A DNA stretch of 64,000 nucleotides. It comes from Amycolatopsis albispora (GTDB taxonomy: Bacteria; Actinomycetota; Actinomycetes; Mycobacteriales; Pseudonocardiaceae). The DNA is taken from contig NZ_CP015163.1 in NCBI RefSeq assembly GCF_003312875.1, positions 5,518,001 to 5,582,000 of the forward strand. Reading direction: 5' to 3'. Under the pieces are notes generated by a model. It made no database searches and was not told the DNA's origin. It saw nothing but the letters and a program-made list of their open reading frames with translations. The position numbers and the translations under genes were made by a program. Shown here piece by piece: positions 26,418-35,775 of the stretch (positions within the stretch are counted from its first letter, which is position 1; every line of letters begins with the position of its first letter).

Positions 26418-27393
26418 CGCCGGTCAGCCGTCGCGCGAGCCGCTGACAGGCCTCCGCCAGCTCGGGTGGCCGCAGCTCGGTGAGTTCGGCGTCGAAGGTG
26501 GCGAGAATCCCGGCGACGCCAGCCCACGACCAGGCACCGAGCGTGAGGCGGCTGTGCCCGGCATCGAGGTGCTCGACCACCGAGCCACCCGGCGCGAACC
26601 GCGCCACCACTTCCGCTGGCAAATCCAGCCGGGCGCTGCCCAGGCACTCCCAGACCGCCGGGGTGTCCCCGCGGTCGTGGCTGCTCATCACGAAGTGGGC
26701 GAGGTCGCCGCCGGGCAGGTCCCTGGCGGTGAAGCGCTGGCCGGCCGGACGCGGGTGCAGGCGGTCGACGCGGTGCACCCGCCATTGCTCGTCGGTGAGG
26801 TCGTAGGCGACCAGGTACCACCGGCCCGCCCAGACGACCAGGTGGTGGGGCTCCAGGCGAGCGCGGCGGAAGTCGTCGTCGCCCGGGTCGGGACGCGTGC
26901 CGTCGGGCCGCAGGGTTTCGGTGACGAGGACCTGCCGGTGCCGGGCCGCGGTGCCGACGGCGGTGAGCGCGGCCGGGTCGATCGGCGGCGCGGGGAACTC
27001 CCAGTAGTTCCGCAGCCGGGTCAGCCGCAGCGCCTCCATCGCGGCCCGCAGCTCGGCGGGCATCACCTGGTGCACTGTGGACAGTGCGCGGGCGGCGTCG
27101 TGGTCGAGGCCGAAGGTGGTGGTGGGCGCGGTCTGCAGGGCCACCGCGACGGCGAGCGCCTGGTCGTGGTCGAACAGCAGCGGGGGCAGGGTGTGCCCGG
27201 CGCCGAGGCGGTAACCGCCGTCGGGACCGTGGACGGTGGTGATGCGGTAGCCCAGGTCGCGCAGGGTCTCGATGTCACGGCGGGCGGTGCGCGTGCTGAC
27301 TTCGAGCCGCTCGGCGAGTTCCCCCAGCGGCCACTGCCTTCGCGACGCGAGCAGGGACAGCAGCCGCAACGCCCGGTGTGAGGTGCTCGCCAT
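26356..27393 (-). CDS. HTH-WYL domain transcriptional regulator
   Basis: A 345-residue regulator of the DeoR-HTH/WYL type: winged helix at about 4-58 (RALRLLSLLASRRQWPLGELAERLEVSTRTARRDIETLRDLGYRI), then a WYL domain containing HLVVWAGRWYLVAYDLTDEQWRVHRVDRL. It is divergent from the FAD monooxygenase gene, with about 60 bases between the starts, so it probably controls that gene and itself. The ATG 27393 start is the family-like one; the frame is open further upstream. It overlaps the convergent DUF2530 gene by 62 bases. Confidence 0.9.
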   Translation of the reverse strand: MASTSHRALRLLSLLASRRQWPLGELAERLEVSTRTARRDIETLRDLGYRITTVHGPDGGYRLGAGHTLPPLLFDHDQALAVAVALQTAPTTTFGLDHDAARALSTVHQVMPAELRAAMEALRLTRLRNYWEFPAPPIDPAALTAVGTAARHRQVLVTETLRPDGTRPDPGDDDFRRARLEPHHLVVWAGRWYLVAYDLTDEQWRVHRVDRLHPRPAGQRFTARDLPGGDLAHFVMSSHDRGDTPAVWECLGSARLDLPAEVVARFAPGGSVVEHLDAGHSRLTLGAWSWAGVAGILATFDAELTELRPPELAEACQRLARRLTGATPPAAPTSSRGGRPPAARS

Positions 27394-27454
27394 CGCTCCA
27401 TCCTGCCCGGGTGGTGGCCATTCGATGTCCACCACCGCTGCCAAAGTCGCGTTC

Positions 27455-28597
27455 ATGCACAACACAGGCAAGGTCGTGGTGGTCGGCGGCGGGATCGGCG
27501 GGCTCGCGCTGGGGGCGGGGTTGCGCCGCCGGGGGTGCGAGGTCGCGGTGTACGACCGCGACACCGACGTGACCGCGACCGGCGGATACCACATCACCCT
27601 GGACGAACGGGCCCAAACCGCGCTGCGCAGCCTGGTGGAGCCGGAGATCATGCGACGGCTGCTGGCGTCCGGGTCGGCGCTGCGGCTGCGCGAGCGCGAC
27701 GTGTTCCGGGATCACCGCGGCCGGGTGCTCGGGCACGGTCCGGACCTGCGTGACAGCGCGAGCATCGACGTCGACCGCATCACCCTGCGCACGCTGCTGG
27801 CCGAGGCCGTCGGGGACGACCTCCACTTGGGACGGACGGTTTCCGGTGCCGAACCCGGGCGGGTGCTGTTCACCGATGGCACGTCCACGGCGGCGGAGCT
27901 GGTGGTCGGCGCGGACGGCGCCCATTCGGTGATCGCCCGGCAGCTGGCGGGCGGCCCGACCAGCCGGCCGGCGGGCATCATCGGCTTCTCCGGCCGCACG
28001 AACGTGGCCGACCTCAGCGAGGCCGGGCAATGGGGGCCGCGGTCGGGTTTCGCCATCGGGCCGCGGGCTTCGGCGCTGTACGTCGGCTTCCTCGATCCCG
28101 TCGGCAACACCGCGCTCGACGCGCCCGAGCTGCGGATGTCGGTGACCACCGGGCCCACCTACATCTGGGGCGCGATGCTCGCGGAATCCGCGGAAACCGA
28201 GGCACTGCGGGACCTACGCGGTGAGCGGCTGCAGGCGGCGCTGCTGGACCGGTTCCGCGAGCGGGGATGGGCCATGCTGGAGGTGATCGAACGGTCCGCG
28301 CCGGAGACCGTGGCCGCTTTCCGCTTCCACGCCGCGTCGATCGATGCCGCCGACCTCGCCCCCTGGCCCGCGGGACGCGTCACCGCCCTCGGTGATGCGG
28401 TGCACGCGACGCCGCCCACGGCTGGTCAGGGCGCTGGTGCGGCCATCCGCGACGCGGCGGGGCTGATCGAGCAGCTCGGTAGCGCGGCCGGCCTCACGGA
28501 GGCGGTGGCCAGCTTCGAGGCCGACATGCGACAGCGGGGCAGCGAAGTGCTCACCTTGGGCATGCACACCGTCCAGCGAATCCTGGCCGCCCCCTGA
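27455..28597 (+). CDS. FAD-dependent monooxygenase
   Basis: A 380-residue aromatic-hydroxylase-type flavoprotein. The Rossmann GxGxxG is in VVVVGGGIGGLALGAGLRRRG and the second FAD motif is RVTALGDAVHATPPTAGQGAGAAIRDA; the NAD(P)H/FAD DG motif is in ELVVGADGAHSV. ATG 27455 places the first beta strand six residues in; ATG 27425 would add ten. No clear Shine-Dalgarno precedes either. The divergent WYL regulator suggests inducible expression for breakdown or tailoring of an aromatic or tetracycline-like compound. Substrate is not predictable. Confidence 0.9.
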   Translation: MHNTGKVVVVGGGIGGLALGAGLRRRGCEVAVYDRDTDVTATGGYHITLDERAQTALRSLVEPEIMRRLLASGSALRLRERDVFRDHRGRVLGHGPDLRDSASIDVDRITLRTLLAEAVGDDLHLGRTVSGAEPGRVLFTDGTSTAAELVVGADGAHSVIARQLAGGPTSRPAGIIGFSGRTNVADLSEAGQWGPRSGFAIGPRASALYVGFLDPVGNTALDAPELRMSVTTGPTYIWGAMLAESAETEALRDLRGERLQAALLDRFRERGWAMLEVIERSAPETVAAFRFHAASIDAADLAPWPAGRVTALGDAVHATPPTAGQGAGAAIRDAAGLIEQLGSAAGLTEAVASFEADMRQRGSEVLTLGMHTVQRILAAP

Positions 28598-28604
28598 CCC
28601 CGGG

Positions 28605-28659
28605 TGTCACGAATGTGGCTTTCGAGACGCCAAACGTCTCGAAAGCCACATTCGTGACA
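28605..28659. repeat. Dispersed palindromic repeat, copy 2
   Basis: Perfect 25-bp arms (28605-28629 and 28635-28659) with loop CCAAA. It lies between the convergent FAD monooxygenase and sacsin-like genes, seven bases after the former's stop; flanking CCCCGGG/CCCGGGG extends the dyad outwards. Confidence 0.95.
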
Positions 28660-28676
28660 CAGCCCGGGGCGGCGAA

Positions 28677-31439
28677 CTAGGCGTGCAGGCTTTCCGCGGT
28701 GGGCTCGTCCAGGAAGGCGGTGATGGTGTGCCGGTCGTTCCAGCGGTCCATGGCCCAGGCGAGCGCCCGCGCCAGCCCTTCCGAAGTGTCCGCGGCGTGC
28801 AGGGCACCGTCGTACCACCACGGCACCGCGACCGAAGTGCCGCCGAAAGCCACGGTCAGCTCCTCGTGGATGTGCACCCCACCATCGGGCAGCTCCAAGC
28901 CGAGCAGATCGGCGACCACCACCACCGCGGCCAGCTCGCGCCACGGGATCAGCTCGCCTTCGCTGTCCACCCGCACCTCGGCCACGCGCTCACCGGCCAG
29001 CGGCAGATCGAGCAGCTCGGCCAGCCGGGCCGCGCGTTCGGCCCCGGGCAGTGCGGCGACCACGCGCGACGCGGGCAGCACCCCCAGCGGCCACGGCGTG
29101 TCCAGCACGACCGCGTCCTCCGCGTCGCACACCGAACCGTCCAGTGCGCGCACCCGCGAAGGCACGTAGTCCTCGGTGAATTCGGCGTCCGCGAGCACGG
29201 TGTGCGCCCGCGCCGCGAGCCCCGGCGAGACCTCGCGCGAATCGTCGGCGAGGCGGTCCATCAGGTCGGCCACGTCGTCGGCGTCGCTGACCGCCAGCGA
29301 GGTGCGCACCCCGGCGGCGATCAGCACCTCGTCGGGCAGGCCGACGTCCGGCACCGGGTCGTACAGCCCGGCCAGCGTGGTCGCGTCCGGCATCCGCCAG
29401 TCGGCGGGCGGGCGACCGGCCAGCTCGGCGTGCACGGCGAGCCACCGCGCGGTCCGGCTGTCCGGATCGGACAGCACCCGCCAGGTTTCCGGGCGCGCGG
29501 CGAGCAGGCGCAGCGCGTCGGGCCAGCGGTCGTCGGCGACCAGGTCGAGGTCGCGGACCTCCGGCTCGTCTTCGTCTTCTTGCAGCACGAAGGTGTCGAG
29601 CACCCCGGCGCCGGCGAGCACGTCGGCTGGCCAGTCCTCGGCGAAGTCGGTGTCGAGCACGTCCAGCGGCGCGTCCTCGCCGATCGCCTCCGGGTCGAAG
29701 ATGCGCAGCAGCGGCGAAGTCGGCAGCACCAGCTCGTCGGCACGCCGCCAGCCGCGTTCGGTCGGCAGCACGAGCGAACCCAGCCAGTCGACCGGCGCCT
29801 CGTACGCCAGCCGCAGCACGGCCCCGGCCAGCGGCACCACGTCCGAACCCTCGGCACCGCGTTCGACGGCCTCGCGCAGCGCGGGTGACTCCAGCAGGTC
29901 CCGCGCCTCGGCCTGCTTGGCGCCCAAGCGTTCCAGCAGCGGGTGCGCGGCATCGGGGTGGACCAGCCGCAGGCCGCCGATCCCGGCTTCGGCGAGCAGC
30001 TCCAGGAGGTCGTCGGCGGCGCCGAAGAGCAGCGAGCCGCGCGGACCCGGCAGCGTGCGGCCGTCCACCAGCGGCACCGGCAGCCCGCCGAGTTCGTCGG
30101 CGGACACCGAATGCGCTTCCAGCAACGGCAGCAGCTGGTCGTACAGGTCGCGCCACCACGACGGGTCGCGCGACAGGCCGGTGATCTGCTCGATCACCTG
30201 CGCGATGGTGATCGGCTCCACGCCGACCGGCGCGAGGTCGCGCTGCACCCGCGGCCCGGACAGCGCGATCAGCCCGGGGATCGCCTCCGCCAGCAGCTCG
30301 ACCAGCTTCGGCGACTCGGCGGTGAGCACCCGGCCGCGCCCGCCGGTCAGGTCGTCCCCGTCGGCGGCCGGGAGCCAGGCGTCCGCCCGCAGCCGCTCGG
30401 TGATCAGCTCCCGCAGCGTTGTGTCCACTTCGGACAGCGGGAAGGTGGCGGCAGGCACCAGCGCGGGCCGGTACTCCGGGTGCAGCTTCCGCACCAGGCC
30501 GGGATACGCGGCGGCCGCGGCTTCCAGCGCGGACCGCACGCCGGGGCCGGGCAGCACCCGGCGCCGCGACGGCTCGATCGGAATGGTCGCGATCAGCCTG
30601 GCCGGCAGGGACAGCCGTTCGTCGGTGGGCGTCGGCGCGTGCAGCACGCTCGACTCCAGCCGGATCGGCTCCCCCGAGGCGAGCACCTGCACCGCCCACA
30701 CGCAGTCGATGTCCAGCGAGCCGTGGGTGAGCCAGCGGCGGGTCTTGCCGTCGGGCGCGGTGATCACCAGCGCCCCGGCCACCTCGGACCGCAGCCACAC
30801 CCGGCCGTCGATATCCACCCGGTTCAGCCAGGGCAGCGCGAGCAGCAGGTCCTCGGCGGCGGAGTCCAGCTCGGCCAGCAGCGCCTTTCCGTCCACAGTG
30901 GACCGCAGGGGCAGGCGGACCTCGGTGTCGAAGCCGGACGGCAGCGGCGGCTCGCCTGCTTCGGTCGGCCACGGCAGCCGGAGCACCGGCACCTCGCCCT
31001 CGCGCCCGGACTCCTCGCGGGTCCGCGCGGCGGAAAACCGCACCCCACCGGAGGTCGAGACCACACGCGGTTCGTCGGTCACCGCCAGCACGGCGGCAAA
31101 ACCGACGCCGAACCGGCCGACCAGGCCCTCGCCCTTCGCGGACGCCCGCAGCGAAGCCAGCGACGCGACCCCCGCCGCGTCCAGTGGTGCACCGGTGTTC
31201 GCCACCCGCAGTTCGCCGTCCACAATGGACACCCGGAGCGTGCCGGGCCCGCCGCCCAGCTTGGCCGCGTCGGCGGCGTTCTGCGCCAGCTCGACGAACA
31301 ACCGGTCGCGGTAGCCGCCGACCCGCAGGTCGCGCTCGGTGTTGGTGTCCTCGGTGAACCTCGTCGGCGAATCTCGCCAGGCCGTCAGTACGGGGGTGCG
31401 AATGCTCTCGGTGCCGAAGGGATCACTCGGAAGTGTCAC
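28677..31439 (-). CDS. Sacsin N-terminal ATPase-like (HSP90-type GHKL) protein
   Basis: A 920-residue protein. The N-terminal 180 residues form a GHKL/HSP90-like ATPase: N-box ELAQNAADAAKLGG, then DGELRVANTGAPLD, and the lid GLVGRFGVGFAAVLAVTDEPRVVS. The remaining 700 residues have no motif I recognise and may be substrate-binding scaffold, as in sacsin. The gene overlaps the 3' end of the DUF3027 gene by 17 bases, so the pair is co-translated. A chaperone or nucleic-acid-linked role is possible; no experimental function is known to me. Confidence 0.85.
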   Translation of the reverse strand: MTLPSDPFGTESIRTPVLTAWRDSPTRFTEDTNTERDLRVGGYRDRLFVELAQNAADAAKLGGGPGTLRVSIVDGELRVANTGAPLDAAGVASLASLRASAKGEGLVGRFGVGFAAVLAVTDEPRVVSTSGGVRFSAARTREESGREGEVPVLRLPWPTEAGEPPLPSGFDTEVRLPLRSTVDGKALLAELDSAAEDLLLALPWLNRVDIDGRVWLRSEVAGALVITAPDGKTRRWLTHGSLDIDCVWAVQVLASGEPIRLESSVLHAPTPTDERLSLPARLIATIPIEPSRRRVLPGPGVRSALEAAAAAYPGLVRKLHPEYRPALVPAATFPLSEVDTTLRELITERLRADAWLPAADGDDLTGGRGRVLTAESPKLVELLAEAIPGLIALSGPRVQRDLAPVGVEPITIAQVIEQITGLSRDPSWWRDLYDQLLPLLEAHSVSADELGGLPVPLVDGRTLPGPRGSLLFGAADDLLELLAEAGIGGLRLVHPDAAHPLLERLGAKQAEARDLLESPALREAVERGAEGSDVVPLAGAVLRLAYEAPVDWLGSLVLPTERGWRRADELVLPTSPLLRIFDPEAIGEDAPLDVLDTDFAEDWPADVLAGAGVLDTFVLQEDEDEPEVRDLDLVADDRWPDALRLLAARPETWRVLSDPDSRTARWLAVHAELAGRPPADWRMPDATTLAGLYDPVPDVGLPDEVLIAAGVRTSLAVSDADDVADLMDRLADDSREVSPGLAARAHTVLADAEFTEDYVPSRVRALDGSVCDAEDAVVLDTPWPLGVLPASRVVAALPGAERAARLAELLDLPLAGERVAEVRVDSEGELIPWRELAAVVVVADLLGLELPDGGVHIHEELTVAFGGTSVAVPWWYDGALHAADTSEGLARALAWAMDRWNDRHTITAFLDEPTAESLHA

Positions 31440-32223
31440 TCGCGCGATTCTCTTCCTCTGCCGGAGCGGTGTCCAGCATCGAATCGTCGTAGACCAGTTC
31501 GGCCACCGGGACCGAGGAGGTCACCTCGACCTTGATCTCGGAGTGCGCGCCGCAGCCGTACTCGACGTCGACCACGTGGCCGTCCGCCGGGGAGATGTCG
31601 TTGGCGCAGGCACCGAAGGCCGCCCGCAGCGAGCCGGCCAGCGGCAGGAAGAACCCGCAGGTGCCGCAGGACCCCGGCGCGCTGCGCGCCATGTCCGAGC
31701 GCGGGCCGAACTCGCCGTCGTGCCACCGGGCGGCGGCGTCCTCGCGGCCGTACCGCGACAGCACGTGCACGCGGCCGAGGCCGAGCTCGGTGGCGACCTC
31801 CTCCACCGCCGGATCATCGGAGGCCAGGTAACCCGGCGCGAGCCGGAGATCGTTCTCGTCGGTGGGGAAGATGTCCCCGACACCGAGGTCGCCGGCGCGG
31901 ACGCGGCGCTCCCACGGGATCCACGAAGGCGCGGTCAGCGCCTCGGGACCGGGCCGCAGCACGACCTCGCTCACCGTCACCGGCTCACCGGCGCCCGCCG
32001 TGGCCACCGTGACCGACCAGCGCCAGCCGCGATAACCCGGCACGTCGGCTTCGAACAGGTGCGTCACGGACACCGCGTCCTCGCGCTCGACGCCGGCGTG
32101 CGCGCCCACCTGCCCTGGTCCGGCGTCGCGCTCGGCGGCGGCTCGAGCCAGCTCGACGGCTTCGACCAGGGACTCCCGCACGGAACCGTCGTCGAAGGTC
32201 AGCAACAGCGTCATGGTGTCCAT
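31423..32223 (-). CDS. DUF3027 protein
   Basis: A 266-residue actinobacterial protein of the DUF3027 family. The middle has YRGWRWSVTVATAGAGEPVTVSEVVLRPGPEALTAPSWIPWERRV, and the C-terminal half has a CGTCGFFLPL ... FGACAND ... YGCGAHSE set of cysteines that could bind zinc. No membrane segment is seen. It is the first gene of a two-gene unit with the sacsin-like ATPase, an association I recall in other actinobacteria. Start ATG 32223; a second ATG (32214) is possible. Confidence 0.85.
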   Translation of the reverse strand: MDTMTLLLTFDDGSVRESLVEAVELARAAAERDAGPGQVGAHAGVEREDAVSVTHLFEADVPGYRGWRWSVTVATAGAGEPVTVSEVVLRPGPEALTAPSWIPWERRVRAGDLGVGDIFPTDENDLRLAPGYLASDDPAVEEVATELGLGRVHVLSRYGREDAAARWHDGEFGPRSDMARSAPGSCGTCGFFLPLAGSLRAAFGACANDISPADGHVVDVEYGCGAHSEIKVEVTSSVPVAELVYDDSMLDTAPAEEENRASDTSE

Positions 32224-32255
32224 GATGCCGCACGGCTTCGTGGGAAGCTGGGCCG

Positions 32256-33026
32256 GTGCGCACTCCAGCTGCTCTGGCTCTCACCGTTGTCGTCGGGCTG
32301 ACCGGCTGTGCCGCGAACGGCACGGAGAGTCCCGGTGGTCAGGCCACCGAGGAACTGCGCGTGCAGGTGCTCGAGACCCTGCCGCACGACACCGGCGCCT
32401 TCACCCAGGGCCTCGAACTGGACGGCGGCACGCTCTACGAGGGCACCGGCCTGGCGGGCAAGTCGGCGCTGCGCGCCGGCCCGCTGGGGCAGCCGCCGGT
32501 CACCGAGATCCCGCTGCCGTCGCCGTTGTTCGGTGAGGGCATCACGGTCACCGGCAGTTCCGTCTGGCAGCTCACCTGGCAGGACGGCTTCGCCATCGAA
32601 TACGACAAGGCCACCCTCACCGAGCGCCGCCGGGTGCCGTACGAGGGCGAAGGCTGGGGCATCTGCCAGCAGGACTCCGGGCGGCTGGTGATGAGCGACG
32701 GTTCCGCCGAGCTGACCTTCCGTGATCCGGTGACCTTCGCCGAAACGGGTTCGGTGTCGGTGGGGCGGGATAAACTCAACGAACTGGAGTGCGTCGGCGA
32801 CTCGGTCTACGCGAACGTCTGGCAGACCGACGAGATCCTGCGGATCGGGCCGGACGGGGCGATCACCGGCCGCGTCGATGCCTCCGGCCTGCTCAGCGCG
32901 CAGGAGAGGGGGAACGCGGATGTGCTCAACGGCATCGCCGCCGTGCCGGGCACGGACGAATTCCTGCTCACCGGCAAGCTGTGGCCCAAGATGTTCCGGG
33001 TCAGGTTCGTCCCCGCGGCGCCTTGA
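32256..33026 (+). CDS. Glutaminyl-peptide cyclotransferase, plant-type, lipoprotein
   Basis: A 256-residue protein with lipoprotein signal (ALALTVVVGLTGC) and a five-bladed propeller-type glutamine cyclotransferase domain: HDTGAFTQGLELDGGTLYEGTG, GEGITVTGSSVWQLTWQDGFAIEYD, EGWGICQQDSGRLVMSDGSAELTF, LNELECVGDSVYANVWQTDEILRI and ADVLNGIAAVPGTDEFLLTGKLWPKMFRV. These enzymes convert N-terminal Gln to pyroglutamate, here on exported peptides at the cell surface. The gene is divergent from DUF3027 and 40 bases upstream of the MFS gene, with which it may be co-transcribed. Confidence 0.92.
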   Translation: MRTPAALALTVVVGLTGCAANGTESPGGQATEELRVQVLETLPHDTGAFTQGLELDGGTLYEGTGLAGKSALRAGPLGQPPVTEIPLPSPLFGEGITVTGSSVWQLTWQDGFAIEYDKATLTERRRVPYEGEGWGICQQDSGRLVMSDGSAELTFRDPVTFAETGSVSVGRDKLNELECVGDSVYANVWQTDEILRIGPDGAITGRVDASGLLSAQERGNADVLNGIAAVPGTDEFLLTGKLWPKMFRVRFVPAAP

Positions 33027-33065
33027 CCCGGCGAACGGCTCCGGTGATACGGCAAGATTGCAGGT

Positions 33066-35267
33066 GTGATGCGTTTCGGTTCGTCCTCGGGCAAGGGTCG
33101 TGCCGGGAAGAAGGGCAAGCGCAAGTGGACCCCGGAACCCGGTAGCACCCGGCGCGAGTCACCGCCCCCGCCGCCGCCCCCACGCGAGCGGCCGCCGACG
33201 CGCGTCATGCCCGCCGACCCGGGCCAGCCCGACTACCCGCCGCGGCGGACGCCACCCGCCGAGCAGGGCTATTCGGGGCACCGCGTGCCGCCCGCCGAGC
33301 AGAGCTACCCGGGTAGTCGAGTCCCGCCCGCTGAGCAGCGGTACGCCGCCGACCGTGTGCCGCCTGCGGAACAGAGCTACCCGGCGAATCGGGTCCCGCC
33401 CGCCGAGCAGGACTATCCGGCGAATCGCGCCGCGGACCAGGGCTACCCCGGCCACCGCGTGCCGCCTGCCGAGCAGAGCTATCCGGGGCATCGGGTGCCG
33501 CCCGCGGACTATCCGCCCCGGCGGGTGCCGACCGCGGACGACGCGCCCACCGGCGCGGTCCCCCAGCAGTCCTACGCGCCCAACCCGGACCACTTCCTCA
33601 CCCAGCCGGTCCGCCGCGACCGCGACCGCGAGCGCCCGGCACCCCCGCCGCCACCGCGGCCGGGCACCCGCTCGAACCTCCCGCCGGTGCCGCCGCCCCC
33701 GCTGAACCGCCCGCGCGGCCACTCCGGCGAGCACGAGCGCTACGACACCGGCGGCTTCGCGAACGAGCAGCAGCGGCGCTCCTTCGAGGAGTCCGAGCAC
33801 GCCGAAGCCGCGCACGGCTTCGAACCGCCCCCCGACGAGCGCGGCCGCAGCCTGCCCCGGCTGCCGAAGAAGCTGACCGTGACGCGCGTCGCCGCGCTGC
33901 GCAGCCGCCAGCTGACCGGCCAGGCGGTGGACGCCTTCCAGCGCGCGGCCAAGGCCGACGGCGCGGACAAGTCCGGGCTGACCTCGCTCACCTACGCCAC
34001 CATGCTCAACTACGCCAGCGACGCGGCGATGGCCGTCGCGCTGGCGAACACGCTGTTCTTCGCCGCCAGCAGCGGGGAGAGCAAGGGCAAGGTGGCGCTG
34101 TACCTGCTCATCACCATCGCGCCGTTCGCGCTGGTGGCGCCGGTGATCGGACCGGCGCTCGACCGCATCCAGCGCGGCCGCAGGCTGGCCATGTGCGCCA
34201 CCTCGGCCGGTCAGGCGCTGATGTGCGTGATCATGGCGCTGCACTTCGACGACTGGGGCCTGTACCCGGCGGCGCTGGGCAAGATGGTGCTGTCCAAATC
34301 GTTCATGGTGCTGAAATCCTCGGTGACCCCACGCGTGCTGCCGCCGGAGATCACGCTGTCCAAAACGAACGCGAGACTCACCGTGTTCGGCCTGGTGGCG
34401 GGCGGTGTCTTCGGCGCGATAGCGGCCGGGGTGAACGGCATCTTCAACTCGTCGGGCGCGTTGTGGTTCACCGCGGCGATCTGCGTGGTCGGCGCGGTGC
34501 AGGCGATGCGCATCCCGTCGTGGGTCGAGGTCACCGAGGGCGAGGTGCCCGCGTCGCTGGCCGCGCACCCGCAGCGGAAGAAACGGCAGCCGATGGGCCG
34601 CCAGATCGTGGTCTCGTTGTGGGCCAACGGCTCCATCCGGCTGGTCACCGGCTTCCTGTTCCTGTTCGCCGCGTTCGCGGTGAAGGCGCAGACCGAGGGC
34701 AGCGGGCAGAGCCCGTTCATGCAGCTGCTGCTGCTCGGCGTGATCGGTGGCGCGGCGGGCGTCGGCGGTTTTGTCGGCAACGCGCTGGGCTCGCGGATGA
34801 CCTTCGGCAAGCCCGACCAGGTGGTGCTCGGCTGCGCGGCGGCGACGCTCGCGTCGACCGTGCTCGCCGCGATACTGGCCGGGCTGGCCACCGCGGCCGT
34901 CGTCGGCCTCGTCGGCGCCACGGCCAGCGCACTGGCGAAGATCAGCCTCGACGCGGTGATCCAGGCCGATCTCCCGGAGGAGTCGCGGGCTTCGGCGTTC
35001 GGCCGCTCGGAGACCGTGCTGCAGCTGGCCTGGTGCTTCGGTGGCGCGATCGGGCTGCTGCTGCCGCCGAGCTACTGGATCGGCTTCCTGGTGATCTCCG
35101 TGTTGCTGGCGCTCGGGGTGGTGCAGACGATGCTGGTGCACCGCGGCAGCTCGCTCATCCCCGGCCTCGGCGGCGACCGTCCACTTCGGCCGGACGCGAC
35201 CAGCACCCCGCCGCGTGGCGTGCGCAGCGGGGGACCGGCTCCTTCGCGCGGACCGACGGGCTCGTAG
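33066..35267 (+). CDS. MFS transporter with long repeat-rich cytoplasmic N-terminus
   Basis: A 733-residue protein in three parts. Residues 1-45 are basic and Pro-rich. About 60-165 hold seven or eight imperfect 12-residue repeats of the type RVPPAEQxYPGH, then more Pro-rich linker to about 260. From about 300 a 12-helix MFS core follows (YASDAAMAVALANTLFF, GPALDRIQRGRRLAMC), ending in a Pro/Arg-rich tail. The MFS core resembles Rv0876c in context. The repeats are unusual for a transporter and suggest a flexible binding platform. Start GTG 33066 or ATG 33069. Confidence 0.88.
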   Translation: MMRFGSSSGKGRAGKKGKRKWTPEPGSTRRESPPPPPPPRERPPTRVMPADPGQPDYPPRRTPPAEQGYSGHRVPPAEQSYPGSRVPPAEQRYAADRVPPAEQSYPANRVPPAEQDYPANRAADQGYPGHRVPPAEQSYPGHRVPPADYPPRRVPTADDAPTGAVPQQSYAPNPDHFLTQPVRRDRDRERPAPPPPPRPGTRSNLPPVPPPPLNRPRGHSGEHERYDTGGFANEQQRRSFEESEHAEAAHGFEPPPDERGRSLPRLPKKLTVTRVAALRSRQLTGQAVDAFQRAAKADGADKSGLTSLTYATMLNYASDAAMAVALANTLFFAASSGESKGKVALYLLITIAPFALVAPVIGPALDRIQRGRRLAMCATSAGQALMCVIMALHFDDWGLYPAALGKMVLSKSFMVLKSSVTPRVLPPEITLSKTNARLTVFGLVAGGVFGAIAAGVNGIFNSSGALWFTAAICVVGAVQAMRIPSWVEVTEGEVPASLAAHPQRKKRQPMGRQIVVSLWANGSIRLVTGFLFLFAAFAVKAQTEGSGQSPFMQLLLLGVIGGAAGVGGFVGNALGSRMTFGKPDQVVLGCAAATLASTVLAAILAGLATAAVVGLVGATASALAKISLDAVIQADLPEESRASAFGRSETVLQLAWCFGGAIGLLLPPSYWIGFLVISVLLALGVVQTMLVHRGSSLIPGLGGDRPLRPDATSTPPRGVRSGGPAPSRGPTGS

Positions 35268-35277
35268 AGTTCGGGGC

Positions 35278-35775
35278 ATGCGTCGTTTCGGTGTTCTGGC
35301 CGTTCTCGCCGGTGGGGCCTTCGCGCTGTCCGGCTGCTCCCCGGTGCCGCCGCCCGAGGTGACCTTCTTCGCCGACGGCAACACCGTGCGGACCGGCCCG
35401 TTCATCCACTGCGACGCCGTGGTGTCCAGCTGCGAGCAGCACGACGGGGCCGAGGCGCGGTTGAAGGTGCGCCCCGGCAAGCCCGTGCAGATCTCGCTGC
35501 CGAGTGAGATCGTCGACACACCGTGGCTGGTCAACGTCCAGTACCAGGACGCCGCGGGCAACCTGCAGCCGGTGAAGCAGGAGTTCTTCTCCCCCGGCGA
35601 GCAGCACGCCTACACCGCCACCGCCGGTCCCGGCGACCAGCTGGTGGTGGTGGAGATCCAGCAGATCAGCGCGGCCACCGCGATCGACGGCACCGGCGCG
35701 GCCATCGAAGACGACCAGGGCAACCCGCAACTGGTCGTGCGCGGCATCTGGACCCTCCAGGTCGAACCGGCTTAG
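35278..35775 (+). CDS. DUF2771 lipoprotein
   Basis: A 165-residue predicted lipoprotein (signal MRRFGVLAVLAGGAFALSGC) of the DUF2771 family, with CDAVVSSCEQHDGAEARLKVRPGKPVQISLPSEIVDTPWLVNVQYQD and a C-terminal VVRGIWTLQVEPA. ATG 35278 is preceded at exactly seven bases by TAGAGT, whose TAG is also the stop codon of the MFS gene. No Shine-Dalgarno is obvious, so a leaderless transcript from inside the upstream gene is plausible. Function is unknown; the place after the MFS gene is conserved as I recall. Confidence 0.85.
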   Translation: MRRFGVLAVLAGGAFALSGCSPVPPPEVTFFADGNTVRTGPFIHCDAVVSSCEQHDGAEARLKVRPGKPVQISLPSEIVDTPWLVNVQYQDAAGNLQPVKQEFFSPGEQHAYTATAGPGDQLVVVEIQQISAATAIDGTGAAIEDDQGNPQLVVRGIWTLQVEPA

